This document shows, piece by piece, positions 61,201 through 64,000 of a stretch of DNA of 64,000 nucleotides. How positions within the stretch are numbered: the stretch's first letter is position 1; each line of letters begins with the position of its first letter. A model generated the notes under the pieces. It did no database searches. It was given only the letters and a program-made list of their open reading frames with translations, and had not been told where the DNA came from. The position numbers and the translations under genes are program-made. Source of the DNA: Patagioenas fasciata (lineage: Eukaryota; Chordata; Aves; Columbiformes; Columbidae); contig NC_092520.1 of assembly GCF_037038585.1 (NCBI RefSeq), positions 122,420,001 to 122,484,000 on the forward strand, given 5' to 3'.

Positions 61201-64000
61201 GAATTTTCCAGTTGCTCTTCTCCCTGCTTGTTTTTAAGTGCCCGAAAGCAAGAAGCTGGTACATCAGCAAGTTTTCCAGACTTCTATTTAAAATATAGTC
61301 ATTATATGACACACTTCATGTTGGTTTTGATACCTGGGGAGGAGGCATCTTCCCCCAGGACTCCTGCTATCATCCTGCTGGATGAATGGATTTGCTGATG
61401 TTTGTAAAACTCCATTTGCTGTCCTGTCAGTTAGCTGTTCTGTTTCAACACACCTTTAGATGACCTGTACTCTAGAGCATTGTTAAACATTGTAGGTATG
61501 CTAAAGGAGGGAAAAGAATCTGCCTTTTAACTTGGAGTGCAGCACAAACTGATGTGGCAGAAGAAGCAGTAGATGTGCTGTGGTTGGTGCTAAACTGGTT
61601 TGGAGAGAACTGGGAATGGTATGAATTGTGGAACTGTGAACTTTATACCATAGTGGGACAGATAAGTTAGCATATACCTGCTGGCAGACCTTTTTTGTGG
61701 GGGGTATTTGCACTTTAAAAGTACTGTGGGTTTAAGAAGGAGCACTTGGAAAAGGTTTGAGATTGAGCCCCAGTGTTGCCTTTGCCTTGCTCAAGGAGAA
61801 GGTTACCAGAGATGGTTAATAAAACTTTAGCTGCCGAACTTGCTAAACATTCTTCCAGTTCAATGGCCTATGCAGAATGATATGTTTAGTCAATGTTTAA
61901 TTCCTAAGCAACAAATGGTGATTCTCATACTAGGAGGCACTTGTGGTGTTGACTAAAGCAACAGAGGCCAAGGATTAAAAAGGTTGAGTGGGGAGATCTC
62001 TTCTGCAGCCTCAAAGCTCTCTCCTCTAAGTCAGGTCCCTTCACAGCAGGAGAAAAGAGGGACAAGTTCATGCTGCCACAAGGCCAAAAAAGGCTTCCCA
62101 ATAAGAAAATAAACTAGCCCTTGTTTAAACAAAAAATGGCTGTAGGGGGAAAACGAAAAGGAGATGTTAACTGTGGGTTGGTTGATGGAAGGCAGGGGAA
62201 AGCAGGAAAACAAAATATGTTTACCTTTGCCCTGGTGACAGGAGCAGAGCATGGAGCTGCTGCTTTGGGCAGGAGAGGCAGGATGTGACTGACAGCAGGA
62301 GGGGAAAGGTGTGACAGCAGCTGTCAGGGAGGCTGAGGACTATACCTGTACAGCTCTGATCTGGAGAGGAGATGCAGAGAGAACTGCAAATGATGCTCTC
62401 ACAGAGTGGAGGAGACCTGGGTGGGATGTCAGGTAGAAAATTCAAGAAGCTTCCTTGTTGGGTGAATTAAATGAGAACCCCCTTGCCTCTCAGCTGAGAG
62501 CCTCTAACCCTGCCTCACCCTTCTCCAAGACCTGCCTGCTCCCAAATTGGTATCCTACCTGCCCTTTTAGCAAATACCATGCTCTTAAAAAGTCACAGCC
62601 CTTGTGTCCACACAAAATGCAGACTTCAATGCATGTCAATGCTTTCTGCAGAAGACAACTCAAGGTTACTACCACATGTGCTGGAGCTGTTATCTTGTGT
62701 GGGACCACTCAGTACTGCAGAAGGGCTGTCATGGCCAGGCCTGTCGGCTCTGAGCAGTTGCCAGGGCTGTTTATCCCCAAGTCTGGCCTGATTTTGTCTG
62801 AAGCTGCTTTTTCCAAGGACTCTGTTAGCTCAGGCTTTGTGTGGGAGTGGGACACTTCCACCTCCTATGGAAGCAACTCAAAGCATTCGGTGTTTTACAA
62901 GTCTGTTTATAAAATTTGGCCCAGGCCAAATAGGACTGGCTTGGCTATTTTGGTGTATGTGCCAAGAAGATACACAAGTGGATCCCTTCTGTGGGGGTGC
63001 TAGGAGGATCAGGGTGATTTGTTCTCTATTTTCCATGTTCTAGACATCAATATGTATGCAGCACTTATTCTGTGCTTTTCTAATTCTGCTGGGTGAAGTG
63101 CACTAGGATTTTGTGATAGACAAAGTATCATTCAAACCACTGCACCTTCCAAATTATGACTCAGTATTTGGAATTCCTTTGTCTTAAAGGCAGATAGAGC
63201 TATTGCTTTTTTTTTTTTTTGTGGGCTGTTACTGAGACTGAGCATGTGTAATACTGACCAGAGCTCTGCTTTGGTTATAGAAGATTAAGGCAAGAATGAG
63301 TAGATTATCTTTGATCTACCAAGACCTCCTCTACTTAACTACTAAGACCAAGGTTGCAAGCTAATGGAAGAGCTTACTTGTGGCTGGGGGGCACTACTCC
63401 TTCCATCCTAGATATTGACTCCAGCACTGATTTAGTGGGCACGAGGAATAAATTTTTACCCATACAAATTCCAGCTGCAAGATAGGTTTAATACTAAATA
63501 GCTGATCTGTGAGGATTTCAGTCATGGCAATGATTTATTTTGCTGATGAGTCAATACTCTTGCAAACATGTAGGGCAGCTCTGGGAAAGTCATTGTTCAT
63601 GAGGTGGATTTTGCTTTTTTTTTCTCCTAGTTCATGCTGTTTACCTTGAGAATGAAGAATGAATGCTGTATAAAAGTGGCGTGTCCTATAAACCAGTATT
63701 ACTTCGTGCAGTGTATCAGCAGGAGCAAGCTGTTCCAGCAGCCAGGGTGCACATTCCAAAGCAATTAGAACAGTTTCATGAGTAAATACTACTCAGCAGC
63801 TGATAAAATGCCTTTTGTATGTCTTTGTAAAACAGATTCAGGTGACCAGCAAAGAACTATTTTCTTTAATCTTTGAAATTGAATGTGAAAATACTTATTT
63901 TGATTTTTAAAACTTTTTTTTCATTTAAAAATTGCTGCAAATTGGAAGTAGTTAATTTATCTTATTGGAATAGCCTGCAACTGAGTCAGGGAAAAGGTGA
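55201..64000. other. Downstream flank, no gene seen
   Basis: AT-rich, CpG-poor sequence with short open frames only. No PHLDB2 coding exon, no CpG island and no CR1 is recognised. A 26-base G/T run lies at 58021-58046 and a T-run near 63207-63221. The longest open frame (62455-63003, +) matches no family that I know. Confidence 0.5.
59348..59362 (-). promoter_or_regulatory. CTCF-type motif, - orientation
   Basis: The + strand reads ACTGCCATCTCCTGG. Its complement CCAGGAGATGGCAGT fits CCASNAGRKGGCRSY at all positions, although G at position 5 is less usual than C/T. Orientation is opposite to the site at 22664, so the two point towards each other across PLCXD2. Confidence 0.45.

Noticed and set aside
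1-64000. Prokaryote-type systems (operons, CRISPR arrays, phage or plasmid modules), tRNA and rRNA genes
   Set aside because: No direct-repeat arrays, no closely packed coding frames and no tRNA-like cloverleaf were seen. The window is spliced vertebrate DNA.

Overview
The window looks like nuclear DNA of a bird. It is AT-rich, with sparse small exons in long introns and normal GT-AG junctions. The only recognisable interspersed repeats are truncated CR1 LINEs of the bird type, whose 3' end reads ...ATTCTATGATTCT. No L1, Alu or other mammal-type repeat was recognised. Turtles and crocodiles also carry CR1, so 'bird' is a strong inference rather than proof.

Two genes, both on the + strand, account for all coding sequence I can support. 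(1) 776-20564 holds the last twelve exons that I can find of CD96 (TACTILE): the end of Ig domain 2, the complete third (C-type) Ig domain, a Ser/Thr-rich stalk made of six small frame-neutral exons, the transmembrane exon and the cytoplasmic tail. The signal peptide, first V domain and start of domain 2 lie upstream of base 1. (2) 30563-49821 is a complete four-exon PLCXD2, encoding a PI-PLC X-domain protein. Its CpG-island promoter is at about 30290-31010, and intron 1 is 13.6 kb long. The gene order CD96 > PLCXD2 matches human chromosome 3q13. PHLDB2, the next gene in human, has no coding exon here and should lie beyond 64000.

Between the genes is about 10 kb of non-coding sequence with a second, gene-less CpG island (about 22430-22860). 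It carries a full match to the CTCF core consensus. A second match, on the opposite strand at 59348-59362, makes a convergent pair that would enclose PLCXD2. Five CR1 fragments are present: one sense copy in a CD96 intron, two antisense copies in PLCXD2 introns, and two minus-strand copies between the genes, of which one abuts the PLCXD2 promoter. Several tracts made almost purely of A/C or of G/T are scattered through the window. From 49822 to the end I see only 3'UTR and flank, with no gene.

The two genes are not known to act in one pathway. CD96 is a lymphocyte adhesion and inhibitory receptor, and PLCXD2 is an intracellular phosphodiesterase-like protein. No prokaryotic-type system, CRISPR array, tRNA or rRNA is visible. 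The most original signals are the symmetric CD96 stalk exons, the altered signalling motifs in the CD96 tail, the orphan CpG island with its convergent CTCF-like pair, and the strand-asymmetric A/C-G/T tracts.
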